In this document: in pieces, positions 25,850 to 34,503 of the stretch
Numbering within the stretch: position 1 is the first letter of the stretch
Layout: the number at the start of each line of letters is the position of its first letter
Assembly (NCBI RefSeq): GCF_004011095.1
Contig: NZ_CP028129.1
Span: 558,001-622,000, forward strand
From: Rathayibacter rathayi
Lineage (GTDB): Bacteria > Actinomycetota > Actinomycetes > Actinomycetales > Microbacteriaceae
Direction: 5' to 3'
DNA length: 64,000 bases
Made by a program: the position numbers and the translations under genes
The notes under the pieces: generated by a model
Told to the model about the DNA's origin: nothing
Seen by the model: the letters and a program-made list of their open reading frames with translations, nothing else
The model's database searches: none

Positions 25850-28800
25850 ATGCGTGTGCAACGAGTCGACAATTCTCCAGGAGCCGGACCGGTGGCGACC
25901 TCACCCGAGTCCGGTGACCAGGGGGAGGCGTCCGCGCATCAGCTCCCCCCGACGGCCACATCTCCCCTCCAGCTGACGAGCGGCGAGGCCGGTTACCAGG
26001 GCGGCAACGTGGCCGATCCGGTCTGGCAGTCGTGGCGCGACGAGCTCGCCCGGGTGGGCGGTCCGTCGCCCCTGCTGCACTTCGTCGACTCGCCCCCCAC
26101 CCGCATCGAACTCTCGACCACTCACCCCGGTGGGCTACCCCCGTTCATCTCGGGGAAGACCACGCTGCTCTCCTCGCTCATCCGCGACGAACTCGCTCTG
26201 CGCACGGCCAAGAACGCGGCCGGAGCAATCACCGACAAGGGAATCGAGCTGCGTTCGGTCCGCGGCATCGAGGGTGTCCACCTTGCGATCGGCCTCGCCC
26301 AGTGGCGCGCCGGCGACACGGAGTTCACCGCTCCCGTGCTGTTGCGTCCGCTCGCGATCCGTCGCTACGGCCGCGACTTTGAACTCAAGCTCAAGGGCCA
26401 GCCCTTCTTCAACCCGCAGCTGGCGCGTGCCCTCAGGCAGCAGTTCGGCATCACCATCGATCCGGAGCAGTTCGTCGAACTCGCCGTGCAGAACGGTGTC
26501 TTCAAGCCGCAGCCGGTCATCGACCAGCTCCGTGGACTGACCTCGCACCTGCCCTGGTTCGCCGTGCACCCCCGCCTCGTGGTGTCGAGCTTCGCGGACG
26601 TCGCGGGCGACATGCTCCGCGACGCTCGGATGCTCGAGCACCCGGTGCTGGACGCGGTCGCCGGCAATCCGGCCGCCAAGCGCGCCCTGCAGCAGTCGCA
26701 GAAGGTGGCGTCGATCATCCCGCAGGACGAGCGGCCGCCGGCCACCGACACTCTCCTCCTCGACGCCGACGCCGAGCAGGAGCAGGTGATCGCGAACATC
26801 GCGGCCGGCAACTCCCTCGTCGTAAAGACTCTCCCCGGCACGGGCGGCACCCAGACGATCGTCAACGCCATCGGCGCCCTGGCGGCACAGCACAGGCGCG
26901 TGCTCGTCGTCAGCGCCCGGCGGTCGAGCCTGGACAGCATCCACCAGCGTCTACTCTCGGCGGGCCTGGGCGGCATCGCCGTGGGTCCGCGCACGCTCCG
27001 CCGCGACCTCATCCAGTCGATCGGCCGCAACGAGAAGGCCGCGCGCCCCTCGGTCAGCGAGATTGATGATGCGTTGCTGCGCCTGCGGAAGGTGCTGCTC
27101 GATTACCGCGGTGCGTTCTCCCGCCGCGACGAGAGCTTCGGTGTCTCCGCCCTGCAGGCCCTCGAGGAGCTGGCTCGCCTCTCGCAGCTGCGCACGCCTC
27201 CCTCGACCGCCGCCCGCCTCGACCGCCGCTGCGTCACCGCCCTCGCACACAGCCGTCCCGAGGCGACGCGGATGCTGATCGAGTCCGCGCGCCTGGGCGA
27301 GTTCCGGTACGGCCCGGGTGACTCGCCCTGGTACGGCGCGCAGTTCGGCTCCACCGCCGACGCCGAGATCGCGCACGAGCTGGCCAAGCGGCTGCACCTG
27401 CGCGACCTGCCGCGCCTCCTCGACCGCGGTCAGGACGTCATCGGCCAGACCCGGATGCGCCCGTTTGAGTCGGTCGCCGAGCTCGGCATCTACCTGCGTC
27501 TGCTGCAGGACGTCCGCGACACTCTCGACAAATTCCAGCCGGCCGTCTTCGACCGCTCGATCCACGACCTCATCGTCGCCACCTCCCCGCGCCGCGAGGC
27601 CACCGAGATGTCCGCGACCAATCGGCGGCGGTTGAAGAAGCTCGCCCGCGAGTACCTGCGCCCGGGCGCGCATGTGACCGATCTCAATGCGGCACTGCGC
27701 CGGGTGCAGCAGCAGCGGACGCTGTGGCAGCGCTACGCGGTCGCCGGCACGATCCCAGAAGTTCCGGTCGGCGTCGCCGACGTACAGGTCGCCTACCAGG
27801 CGGTCACCGATCAGTTGAGCCGCCTCGACGAGCCGCTCGGCCGTCGCGGCACCAACCTCCAGCTCGCCTCCCTCCCGCTCGCGGAGCTGGCGTCGATGGT
27901 GTCCGGCCTCGCCGAGGACAGCGAGGTGCTCGCCAACCTCCAGGAGCGCACGACACTCCTGGCGACTCTGCGCGACTGGGGCCTGGATCCGCTGCTCAGC
28001 GACCTTTCGCGCCGCCACGTACCGGCCGAGCTGGTCGCCGGGGAACTCGACCTCGCCTGGTGGCGGTCGGCGCTCGAGATCATGTTGACCGACGAGCGCG
28101 CGCTGCTCGGCGGCAACACCAGCGTGCTTGACCGCCTCGAGGCCGACTTCAAGCTCGTCGACGAGGCGCACGCCGCCTCCAGCGCGGAACTGCTCGCCTG
28201 GAAGCTCTCGGAGACGTGGAAGATCGGGCTCGTCGACTGGCCGCAGGAGCGCGACGCACTCCGGGCGCTGCTGCGCACCGAGTCGACGACGCCGCAGGAG
28301 CTGCAGAAGGCGGCGCCGCACCTCTCGCGCGTGCTCGCCCCGGCTTGGCTCGCCTCGCCGTACGAGGTGCACCGCATCGGCACCGAGACGACCTTCGACG
28401 CGGTCTTCCTCGTTGACGCGGGCGCGACCACGCTGGCCGAGAACGTCGGAGCGATCCGTCGAGCCAAGCAGGTCGTCGCGTTCGGCGACCCGGTGACGCA
28501 GACCCCGACTCCCTTCGGCCTGCGCGTCGACGAGACGCCGGAGTTCGGCTCCACCGCGTCGCGGACCGACGTGGAGGCGCTGCACGCCCAGTCGGCGCTC
28601 GCCCGCCTCGGCGAGCTGTTGAACACCGTCACGCTGACACGTAGCTACCGCGCGGGGGGCGAGGACCTGGCCGAGCTGGTCAACCGCCGCTTCTACGGCG
28701 GGCGCCTCGACTCGCTCCCCTGGGCAGGGTCGTTCCTCGGACACGACTCGCTGCGCTTCCACTACATCGCGAGCGGCCACGGCATGCCCGAGAACGATTC

Positions 28801-29680
28801 CGGAGCCGTCGAGTCGGTCGACGCCGAGGTCGCGAAGGTGGTCGAGCTGGTTCTCGAGCACGCCGTGATCCGCCCCAGGGAGTCGTTGATGGTGATCACG
28901 GCGAGCCCCCGCCACGCGGTGCGGGTGCAGCAGGCGGTGCTCACCGCGTTCGCCAAGCGCACCGACCTCAGTGACTTCATCCTCGGTGATCGGCCCGAGC
29001 CGTTCGCCGTGGTGACACTGGAGCAGTCGGTCGCTCAGAGCCGCGACCGCGTCATCTTCTCGATCGGCTACGGCCGCACACCGCACGGCCGCTTGCTCTC
29101 AAACTTCGGCGCCCTCGCGGAGCCGGGTGGAGAGCGCTTGCTGGCCGTCGGGATGACCCGCGCGCGTCGGTCGATGGACATCGTCTCGTGCTTCCGCCCC
29201 GGAGACATCGACGAGTCGCGGATGCGCTACGGCATGGTCGCGCTCGCACAGGTGCTGCAGGAGGCGGAGGACCGCGTCCAGCCGAGCGACCGCGATGACT
29301 ACTCCGAGCCGATGCTGGTGGATCTCGCCGCGCGCCTGGAGCGCCGCGGTCTGCGGGTGAACATCGGGCACAAGGGCAAGCTGGCGTTGGTCGCCGCGCA
29401 CGGGACGCGGGCCGTGGTGGTCGAGACCGATCGCGATGTGAGCACGCAGAGCCTGCGGGTGTCGCTGCGCCTGCGCCCGGAGCTGCTGCGCCGGCTGGGC
29501 TGGCACTACCTGCGGGTGCACAACTTCGAGCTGTTCGCCGACCCCGAGGCGGTGGCCGCGCGGGTGGCCGGGCTGATCGGCGCGACGGAGGGGGAGGCGT
29601 CCGCCACCGCTCGCGGTGCTCTTGCTCCTGCTCCTGCGTCGGGCGAGACGCAGCCCGTCGAGCCGCTGCCGCGCGACTGA
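25850..29680 (+). CDS. Giant superfamily-1 helicase-like protein with degenerate ATPase motifs
   Basis: 1276 residues. The helicase architecture is readable. Motif I position near residue 325 is LPGTGGTQT, where the Walker lysine (GKT/S) is absent. Motif Ia is RVLVVSARRSSLDS. The motif II position near 853 is LVDAGATT instead of DE-x-x. Motif III is AFGDPVTQTPTPF, and motif VI near 1100 is LLAVGMTRARRSMDIVS. The last about 110 residues (LERRGLRVNIGHKGKL, VVVETDRD, GWHYLRVHNFELFADP) resemble the Vsr/MTES_1575-type nuclease fold without a clear PD-D/ExK triad. The middle is long and helical. A TAGGGT -10 abuts the ATG, so GTG 25856 may be a leaderless true start. It may be a non-hydrolysing DNA-binding scaffold. 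Confidence 0.85.
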   Translation: MRVQRVDNSPGAGPVATSPESGDQGEASAHQLPPTATSPLQLTSGEAGYQGGNVADPVWQSWRDELARVGGPSPLLHFVDSPPTRIELSTTHPGGLPPFISGKTTLLSSLIRDELALRTAKNAAGAITDKGIELRSVRGIEGVHLAIGLAQWRAGDTEFTAPVLLRPLAIRRYGRDFELKLKGQPFFNPQLARALRQQFGITIDPEQFVELAVQNGVFKPQPVIDQLRGLTSHLPWFAVHPRLVVSSFADVAGDMLRDARMLEHPVLDAVAGNPAAKRALQQSQKVASIIPQDERPPATDTLLLDADAEQEQVIANIAAGNSLVVKTLPGTGGTQTIVNAIGALAAQHRRVLVVSARRSSLDSIHQRLLSAGLGGIAVGPRTLRRDLIQSIGRNEKAARPSVSEIDDALLRLRKVLLDYRGAFSRRDESFGVSALQALEELARLSQLRTPPSTAARLDRRCVTALAHSRPEATRMLIESARLGEFRYGPGDSPWYGAQFGSTADAEIAHELAKRLHLRDLPRLLDRGQDVIGQTRMRPFESVAELGIYLRLLQDVRDTLDKFQPAVFDRSIHDLIVATSPRREATEMSATNRRRLKKLAREYLRPGAHVTDLNAALRRVQQQRTLWQRYAVAGTIPEVPVGVADVQVAYQAVTDQLSRLDEPLGRRGTNLQLASLPLAELASMVSGLAEDSEVLANLQERTTLLATLRDWGLDPLLSDLSRRHVPAELVAGELDLAWWRSALEIMLTDERALLGGNTSVLDRLEADFKLVDEAHAASSAELLAWKLSETWKIGLVDWPQERDALRALLRTESTTPQELQKAAPHLSRVLAPAWLASPYEVHRIGTETTFDAVFLVDAGATTLAENVGAIRRAKQVVAFGDPVTQTPTPFGLRVDETPEFGSTASRTDVEALHAQSALARLGELLNTVTLTRSYRAGGEDLAELVNRRFYGGRLDSLPWAGSFLGHDSLRFHYIASGHGMPENDSGAVESVDAEVAKVVELVLEHAVIRPRESLMVITASPRHAVRVQQAVLTAFAKRTDLSDFILGDRPEPFAVVTLEQSVAQSRDRVIFSIGYGRTPHGRLLSNFGALAEPGGERLLAVGMTRARRSMDIVSCFRPGDIDESRMRYGMVALAQVLQEAEDRVQPSDRDDYSEPMLVDLAARLERRGLRVNIGHKGKLALVAAHGTRAVVVETDRDVSTQSLRVSLRLRPELLRRLGWHYLRVHNFELFADPEAVAARVAGLIGATEGEASATARGALAPAPASGETQPVEPLPRD

Positions 29681-29682
29681 CC

Positions 29683-29889
29683 GTGGCGCCGGATCCGGAT
29701 GCCCCCGCGGGCGAGGACCGGCCGCTGCGGCGCACTCGCGGCGGCCGTCGGGCGACGCTCCCCGCGAAGCCCGGCACCGACCCGTCCCCGCACGACGCTC
29801 CGGTCGCTGACCCCGACGCGCCCTCTGCGCTCCCCGACAGCGGCCCAAACGATGTCCGCCTGCGCCAGGACGTCCCCCCGCACTACTGA
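29683..29889 (+). CDS. Small disordered protein coupled to the helicase-like gene
   Basis: 68 residues from GTG 29683, two bases after the helicase-like gene's stop. It is rich in Pro, Asp and Arg and predicted disordered, ending NDVRLRQDVPPHY. Short proteins with this type of C-terminus follow the same large helicase-like gene in relatives (from memory, not checked). The position suggests a partner or regulator of the large protein. No domain is known. Confidence 0.65.
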   Translation: MAPDPDAPAGEDRPLRRTRGGRRATLPAKPGTDPSPHDAPVADPDAPSALPDSGPNDVRLRQDVPPHY

Positions 29890-29935
29890 CCCTCCCGGCC
29901 CGCTCGGCCCGCTCGGCGGAAGGCGACAGGACAGC

Positions 29936-30358
29936 TCACCCCGCGCTGTTCTTGGCGAGCAGGTCGCGGATGTCGGCGAGGAGTTCGAGCTCGGTCGGTG
30001 CCTGGGCATCGGTGGCAGCAGGGTCGGCGGCCTTTGTGGCGAACGCGGCGTTCTTGAGGTGGTTGATCGGCAGGACGATCGCACAGTAAAGCACGAATGC
30101 GACGATCACGAATTGGATCAGGGCCGAGATGACGGCTCCGTAGGAGATGACGGTCGGGTCGTCGCCGTTCGCGCCCGGGCGGATGGTCCAGGTGAGGGCG
30201 TCGAGTGAGGTGGCGTCGAAGATGATGCCGATCAGGGGGTTGAAGATCCCCGTGACGATCGCATTCACGATCGCGGTGAAGGCCGCACCGATGACCACGG
30301 CGACAGCCAGGTCGATGACGTTACCGCGGAGGATGAACTCTTTAAAGCCGTTGATCAT
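29936..30358 (-). CDS. mscL: Large-conductance mechanosensitive channel
   Basis: 140 residues. The canonical N-terminus (GFKEFILRGNVIDLAVAVVI) leads into TM1, which lines the pore. A periplasmic loop follows (TIRPGANGDDPTVISYG), then TM2 (ALIQFVIVAFVLYCAIVLP) and a cytoplasmic helix (LELLADIRDLLAKN). It opens under membrane tension to release solutes during hypo-osmotic shock. It is followed in the same orientation by no further gene and preceded by the zinc-ribbon gene, an arrangement usual in this family of bacteria. Confidence 0.95.
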   Translation of the reverse strand: MINGFKEFILRGNVIDLAVAVVIGAAFTAIVNAIVTGIFNPLIGIIFDATSLDALTWTIRPGANGDDPTVISYGAVISALIQFVIVAFVLYCAIVLPINHLKNAAFATKAADPAATDAQAPTELELLADIRDLLAKNSAG

Positions 30359-30395
30359 GGTCGTTCCGTTTCGGCGGGTGGTGGTGGGCGACGGG

Positions 30396-30818
30396 TCAGA
30401 CTCCGGAGGAGGAGGAACCCGAGGACGACGACGCGGACGATCCGGAGCCGGAGGAGCCCGAGCCCGAGGAGCCGGAGCCGGAGGAGCCGGACGACGAGTC
30501 GGACGTCCCGGAGCCCGACGACCCGGATCCGGACGTCCCCGATCCGGACGCCCCGGATCCGGACGTCCCCGATCCCGACGTCCCCGATCCCGACGACTCG
30601 GATCCCGACGATCCCGAGCCGCCGTCGCCCGACGTCCCGCCCGAGCGTGAGTCTGTGCGGTAAAAGCCCGAGCCGTTGAAGGTCACGCCGACCGCGCTGA
30701 ACACCTTGCGCAGCGCCCCCTGGCAGCTCGGGCACTCGGTGAGGCTGTCGTCGGTGAATTTTTGCTGGATGTCGAAGGCGTTGCCGCACTGCGTGCAGCG
30801 ATAGGAGTAGGTGGGCAC
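30396..30818 (-). CDS. FmdB-type zinc-ribbon protein with a long Ser/Gly tail
   Basis: 140 residues from GTG 30818 (ribosome site GAGGAG). Residues 1-55 are the FmdB putative regulatory zinc ribbon: MPTYSYRCTQCGNAFD, then the second knuckle LTECPSCQGALRKVFS and NGSGFYRTD. The last about 80 residues are almost only Ser and Gly with scattered Thr, Asp and Ala (SGSGTSGSGTSGSG). The underlying DNA is a tandem array of degenerate GGATCCGGACGTCCCC-like units (30405-30640). The domain's role is unknown, probably nucleic-acid or protein binding. The tail is far longer than usual. Confidence 0.88.
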   Translation of the reverse strand: MPTYSYRCTQCGNAFDIQQKFTDDSLTECPSCQGALRKVFSAVGVTFNGSGFYRTDSRSGGTSGDGGSGSSGSESSGSGTSGSGTSGSGASGSGTSGSGSSGSGTSDSSSGSSGSGSSGSGSSGSGSSASSSSGSSSSGV

Positions 30819-30857
30819 AGGGGCTCCTCAGAGGCGGGTGGGGGAGAGGGGGACGGG

Positions 30858-31442
30858 TCAGTGGCGCAGGTCGACGACGCCGGAGGGAGTGACGACTCCG
30901 TCGACGGCCTGGTCGTGGACCTCGCTGGGCACCCGCTCGACGAACTCGCTGTCGAAGACGACAGCGTAGACGGGCGGGCACTTTTCCATCGAGCCCAGCG
31001 TCTTATCGAAGTAGCCGCGGCCCCAGCCCATCCGCATTCCCTGCCGGTCGACGGTGGCGGCCGGGACCACGATGAGGTCGACGTCGTTGATCGCGATCGG
31101 TCCGAGCAGCTGTCCGACCGGCTCCGGCATGCCGAACAGGCCCTGCGTCTCGGTGTGTCCGTCGCCGACGGCCCAGTCGAGCAGGCCGTCCTGGCGCGAG
31201 ATCGGGAAGAGGACGCGAATGCCGTGGCTCTCGGCCCAGCCCAGGAACGGGCGAGTGCTCGGCTCGTCTGCCGTGGAAAGGTAGCAGGCGAGTGAGCGGG
31301 TTCCGAGACGGGTGGCCAGCTCGATCAGGTGGGTGGTGATCTGCTCAGCAGCCTGCTCGCGGGCGGTTGAGGTCTGCGTGCGGCGGCGCTCGCGGAGCTC
31401 GGCGCGTAGCGCCCGCTTCTCGTGCGTGATGTCGACCGGCAT
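30858..31442 (-). CDS. 5-formyltetrahydrofolate cyclo-ligase
   Basis: 194 residues. It converts 5-formyl-THF to 5,10-methenyl-THF using ATP. The family's basic N-terminal helix (HEKRALRAELRERRR) is present. The nucleotide/folate loop is VPAATVDRQGMRMGWGRGYFDK, where GxGxGYFD is diagnostic. The C-terminal VFDSEFVERVPSEVHDQAVD is also typical. It lies between fmdB and the divergent galU, the same order as in many Actinomycetales. Confidence 0.93.
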   Translation of the reverse strand: MPVDITHEKRALRAELRERRRTQTSTAREQAAEQITTHLIELATRLGTRSLACYLSTADEPSTRPFLGWAESHGIRVLFPISRQDGLLDWAVGDGHTETQGLFGMPEPVGQLLGPIAINDVDLIVVPAATVDRQGMRMGWGRGYFDKTLGSMEKCPPVYAVVFDSEFVERVPSEVHDQAVDGVVTPSGVVDLRH

Positions 31443-31592
31443 GCGCTCATTCTAGAACCGGCCTTCGGCCTCGCGCGCGGAGCGCTGAGGGACGCTCGTC
31501 CCGAATTGCCCCGGAACGGGGGTTCGGCGCCCTCTGACGCCGGTTCTGGCGCGAAACTCGCGCGACTTCCACCGCCGCTAAGATGACGCCCC

Positions 31593-32483
31593 ATGGGCAC
31601 TCGAATCCGCAAAGCCGTCATCCCCGCCGCCGGTCTCGGCACTCGCTTCCTGCCGGCGACCAAGGCCATCCCCAAGGAGATGCTGCCGGTCGTCGACAAG
31701 CCGGCGATCCAGTACGTGGTCGAGGAGGCGGCGGACGCCGGTCTTCAAGACGTGCTCGTCATCATCGGGCGCAACAAGAACGCGCTCGCCAACCACTTCG
31801 ACTCGGTGCCCGAGCTCGAGCACACCCTGTCGAAGAAGAAGGACGACAAGAAGCTCGAGCACGTTAAGTACGCCAGCGACCTCGCCGACGTCCACTTCGT
31901 CCGCCAGGGCGAGCCCAAGGGTCTGGGCCACGCGGTCGCCCGTGCGCAGCGCCACATCGGCGACGAGCCCTTCGCCGTCCTTCTCGGCGATGACCTGATC
32001 GACGCCCGCGATCCGCTGCTCTCGCGCATGATCGAGGTCGCCGAGAGCCGCGACACCACGGTCGTCGCGCTGCTCGAGGTCGACCCCGACCAGATCCACC
32101 TCTACGGATGCGCCGCGATCGAGGCGACCGACGACGATGACGTGGTGCGGATCACGGGCCTGGTCGAGAAGCCCTCGAAGCAGGACGCACCCTCCAACCT
32201 CGCGATTATCGGTCGCTACGTACTCAAGCCCGACGTGTTCGGTGTGCTCGAGCACACCGCCCCGGGCAAGGGTGGCGAGATCCAGCTGACCGACGCGCTG
32301 GAGCGGATGGCTCAGGACCCGGCCGAGTTCGGCGGGGTTTACGGCGTGGTGTTCCGCGGCCGCCGTTACGACACCGGCGACAAGCTCGACTACATCAAGG
32401 CGATCGTGCAGCTCGCCTCCGATCGTGAGGACCTCGGCACCGACCTCAAGCCGTGGCTGAAGGACTTCGTCGCCGGACTCTGA
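31593..32483 (+). CDS. galU: UTP-glucose-1-phosphate uridylyltransferase
   Basis: 296 residues. The nucleotidyltransferase signature VIPAAGLGTRFLPATKAIPK and PVVDKPAIQYVVEEA are complete, as are GEPKGLGHAVARA, VLLGDDLIDA (metal-binding Asp) and the C-terminal GRRYDTGDKLDYIKA. It makes UDP-glucose for wall polymers, trehalose and exopolysaccharide. A TAAGAT -10 box (31579-31584) lies eight bases before the ATG, so the mRNA is probably leaderless. A strong hairpin follows the gene. Confidence 0.96.
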   Translation: MGTRIRKAVIPAAGLGTRFLPATKAIPKEMLPVVDKPAIQYVVEEAADAGLQDVLVIIGRNKNALANHFDSVPELEHTLSKKKDDKKLEHVKYASDLADVHFVRQGEPKGLGHAVARAQRHIGDEPFAVLLGDDLIDARDPLLSRMIEVAESRDTTVVALLEVDPDQIHLYGCAAIEATDDDDVVRITGLVEKPSKQDAPSNLAIIGRYVLKPDVFGVLEHTAPGKGGEIQLTDALERMAQDPAEFGGVYGVVFRGRRYDTGDKLDYIKAIVQLASDREDLGTDLKPWLKDFVAGL

Positions 32484-32505
32484 GCCCCGGATCGTCCGCC
32501 GCGTC

Positions 32506-32549
32506 GAACGGACGGGACCCTCTGCTGCGGCCGGGGATCCCGTCCGTTC
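32506..32549 (+). terminator. Hairpin after galU
   Basis: GAACGGACGGGA (32506-32517) and TCCCGTCCGTTC (32538-32549) are perfect 12-base inverted repeats 22 bases after the galU stop. There is no long T run, as is usual for high-GC actinobacterial terminators. Confidence 0.65.
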
Positions 32550-32625
32550 CTGCGTCCGGCGAGAGCGCGGGCGGCCGCAGAGCCCAGTCCCCTCCTGCGG
32601 CGCGGCGGAGCAGTAGGGTCGCATC

Positions 32626-33351
32626 ATGCCGCTCCCGATCCCGACGCTCACCGAGGGTCGTGTCACCGTCCGCCCGATCCGCGTGCGCGACGCCCGCCCC
32701 CTGGAGCGCGAGCTGATCGCGAACCGGTCGTGGCTGCGCCAGTGGGAGGCGTCCGACCCGCGCGGCGGTGCCGCGTTCGACGTGCGTGCCACCATCCGCT
32801 CGCTGCAACAGAACGCGCGCGCCGGTGGGGGAGTGCCGTTCCTGATCGACTGGGACGGCGAGCTCGCCGGGCAGCTCAACATCTCGAGCATCGGTTACGG
32901 CTCGCTGTCGTCCGGCTCGATCGGCTACTGGGTGTCCGAGCGCTTCGCCGGCCGCGGCATCACTCCGCTCGCCGTGGCTCTCGCGGCCGACCACGCCTTC
33001 CTCGACCTGGGCCTGCACCGGATCGAGATCTGCATCCGCCCCGAGAACCGGCCGAGTCTGCGCGTGGTCGAAAAGCTCGGCTTCCGCTATGAGGGCCTGC
33101 GGCGCCGCTTCATCCACATCAATGGCGACTGGCGCGACCACTTCTGCTTCGCGCTGGTGGCGGAGGAGGTGCCGCGCGGTGTGCTCCGCCGCTTCTTGGA
33201 CGGGCAGGTCCCGTCCGACGTCGGTGTGCCGAGTGACGCCGACCTGCGCGCGTCGCGTCGCTCCGGCCTCTCTGGACCCTCCGACGGCGCCGGTGTCCCC
33301 CCGACCGGGCCCCGCCTGATCCGTGACTCGCACGGACACACCTACCCGTAA
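32626..33351 (+). CDS. GNAT acetyltransferase, RimJ/RimL-like
   Basis: 241 residues. RimJ-type features are RVTVRPIRVRDARPLERELI, GELAGQLNISSIGYG, IGYWVSERFAGRGITPLAVA (the acetyl-CoA-binding R/QxxGxG/A loop as RFAGRGI), LHRIEICIRPENRPSLRVVE and KLGFRYEGLRRRFIHI. It probably acetylates protein N-termini or Lys. A disordered extension follows residue 190. A TAGGGT -10 box ends six bases before the ATG (leaderless). It sits between galU and glpR. Confidence 0.92.
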   Translation: MPLPIPTLTEGRVTVRPIRVRDARPLERELIANRSWLRQWEASDPRGGAAFDVRATIRSLQQNARAGGGVPFLIDWDGELAGQLNISSIGYGSLSSGSIGYWVSERFAGRGITPLAVALAADHAFLDLGLHRIEICIRPENRPSLRVVEKLGFRYEGLRRRFIHINGDWRDHFCFALVAEEVPRGVLRRFLDGQVPSDVGVPSDADLRASRRSGLSGPSDGAGVPPTGPRLIRDSHGHTYP

Positions 33352-33390
33352 TGACGGACGGGAGTGCCCGGGACTCCTAGCGTTGTCCGC

Positions 33391-34353
33391 ATGAGTAGCG
33401 ACTGGCTGGGTGGGGGCGTCGTCTGGGCGCTCGCCGCTGTTCTGTGGGTCGCCTACCTGATCCCCACATGGATGCGCCGGCGGTCGTACAACGCGACCGA
33501 GCGCAACGCGGTGAGGCTGCAGCAGACGCTGCGAATCCTCGCCGAGACCGCGGAAGTGCCCGAGCATGTGCGTGCGGAGGCGACGGCCCGAGAGGTCGCG
33601 CTGCAGCAGCGCCGGCTCCGGGTGACCGAGACACGACGACGAGCCGAAGAGAAGGCACAGGCGATGGAGCTGGCACAGGCGGAGAAGGCAGCGCGCGAGG
33701 CGCTGCGACGGGCGGTCGCGAGCGCACGGCGGAGCACACGGTGGGGGCCTTCGGCCCTGCGCTGGCGTCAGGGGGCTGCGTTGACCGTGCTGGTCGGCGT
33801 CGTCGCGGTGCTGGTCGGGCTCGTGATGCTGCCGTTCGGCGGCACGGGGGTGGTGCCGCTCGTCGGGCTCCTCCTGCTGGTCGCGGGCCTTGGCACGCTG
33901 ATCCTGCTGGCGCCCGGTCGCCGCCGTACCGCCGCTCCGGCCGCGGTCGCGCCGACAGCCGCCGCGACCCAGCGGCGCCGCGCCGAGGTCTTCGAGGCCG
34001 AACTCGCCGCGGAAGAGGCGGAGACGGCCCCCGAGGAGGTCGGCGAGGACCGCGCGAGCTGGACGCCGCGACCGCTGCCGAAGCCGCTCTACCTCTCCCG
34101 CGGCACGGTCGCCGCTTCGGCGATGGCCTCGATCGACGCCGTCGAGCGGCTGCGGACGGCGGCGGCGGAGGCGGAGCTCGCCCAGCGCGCCGCCGCGACC
34201 GCGCCCGAGGTGGCCCCGCTGCGTGCCTCGCGGGTCGCCGCGTCGGTTTCGGAAACCCCCCGTCCCTCCTCCCGCTTCGCCTCGATGGGCGTCGTCGACG
34301 GTGTCGACGCGATCGACCTCGACCAGGCGTTGCAGCGCAGGCGTGGGGCCTGA
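33391..34353 (+). CDS. glpR: GlpR/SepX-type membrane protein (gephyrin-like Glp receptor)
   Basis: 320 residues. TM1 is at 7-26 (VVWALAAVLWVAYLIPTWM), followed by a charged helical region at 30-115 that is a probable coiled coil. A pair of membrane helices lies at 130-175, then a disordered acidic tail ending DAIDLDQALQRRRGA. Topology and the galU-rimJ-glpR-tRNA-Ala neighbourhood match corynebacterial GlpR and streptomycete SepX, which anchor division or polar-growth proteins and bind the gephyrin-like protein Glp/MoeA. A TAGCGT box lies seven bases before the ATG. The usual glp/moeA neighbour is missing here. Confidence 0.8.
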   Translation: MSSDWLGGGVVWALAAVLWVAYLIPTWMRRRSYNATERNAVRLQQTLRILAETAEVPEHVRAEATAREVALQQRRLRVTETRRRAEEKAQAMELAQAEKAAREALRRAVASARRSTRWGPSALRWRQGAALTVLVGVVAVLVGLVMLPFGGTGVVPLVGLLLLVAGLGTLILLAPGRRRTAAPAAVAPTAAATQRRRAEVFEAELAAEEAETAPEEVGEDRASWTPRPLPKPLYLSRGTVAASAMASIDAVERLRTAAAEAELAQRAAATAPEVAPLRASRVAASVSETPRPSSRFASMGVVDGVDAIDLDQALQRRRGA

Positions 34354-34427
34354 CGCGGACGCGGAGTGCCGGCTCGGCCGTGCTACTGTGGTCGAGTTGT
34401 TCGGGCCGGTGACGGCCTGGGAGGCAC

Positions 34428-34503
34428 GGGTCCGTGGCGCAGTTGGTAGCGCGCTTCGTTCGCAATGAAGAGGTCAGGGGTTCGAATCCCCTCGGATCCA
34501 CCA
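34428..34503 (+). tRNA. tRNA-Ala (anticodon CGC)
   Basis: A standard 76-base cloverleaf. The acceptor GGGTCCG pairs with CGGATCC, the D-arm is GCGCAGTTGGTAGCGC, the anticodon loop TTCGCAA sits on CTTCG/TGAAG, and the T-arm is AGGGGTTCGAATCCCCT. CCA is encoded at 34501-34503. The position after glpR is conserved in relatives. Confidence 0.97.

Noticed and set aside
26951..29086. A 711-codon open frame on the minus strand inside the helicase-like gene
   Set aside because: It is an antisense shadow caused by high GC at codon third positions: no ribosome site, no domain, and Arg/Glu/Ala/Val-rich composition typical of such shadows.
30405..30640. Tandem repeat array considered as a CRISPR or VNTR locus
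   Set aside because: Units are degenerate, lack unique spacers and encode in frame the Ser/Gly tail of the zinc-ribbon protein.
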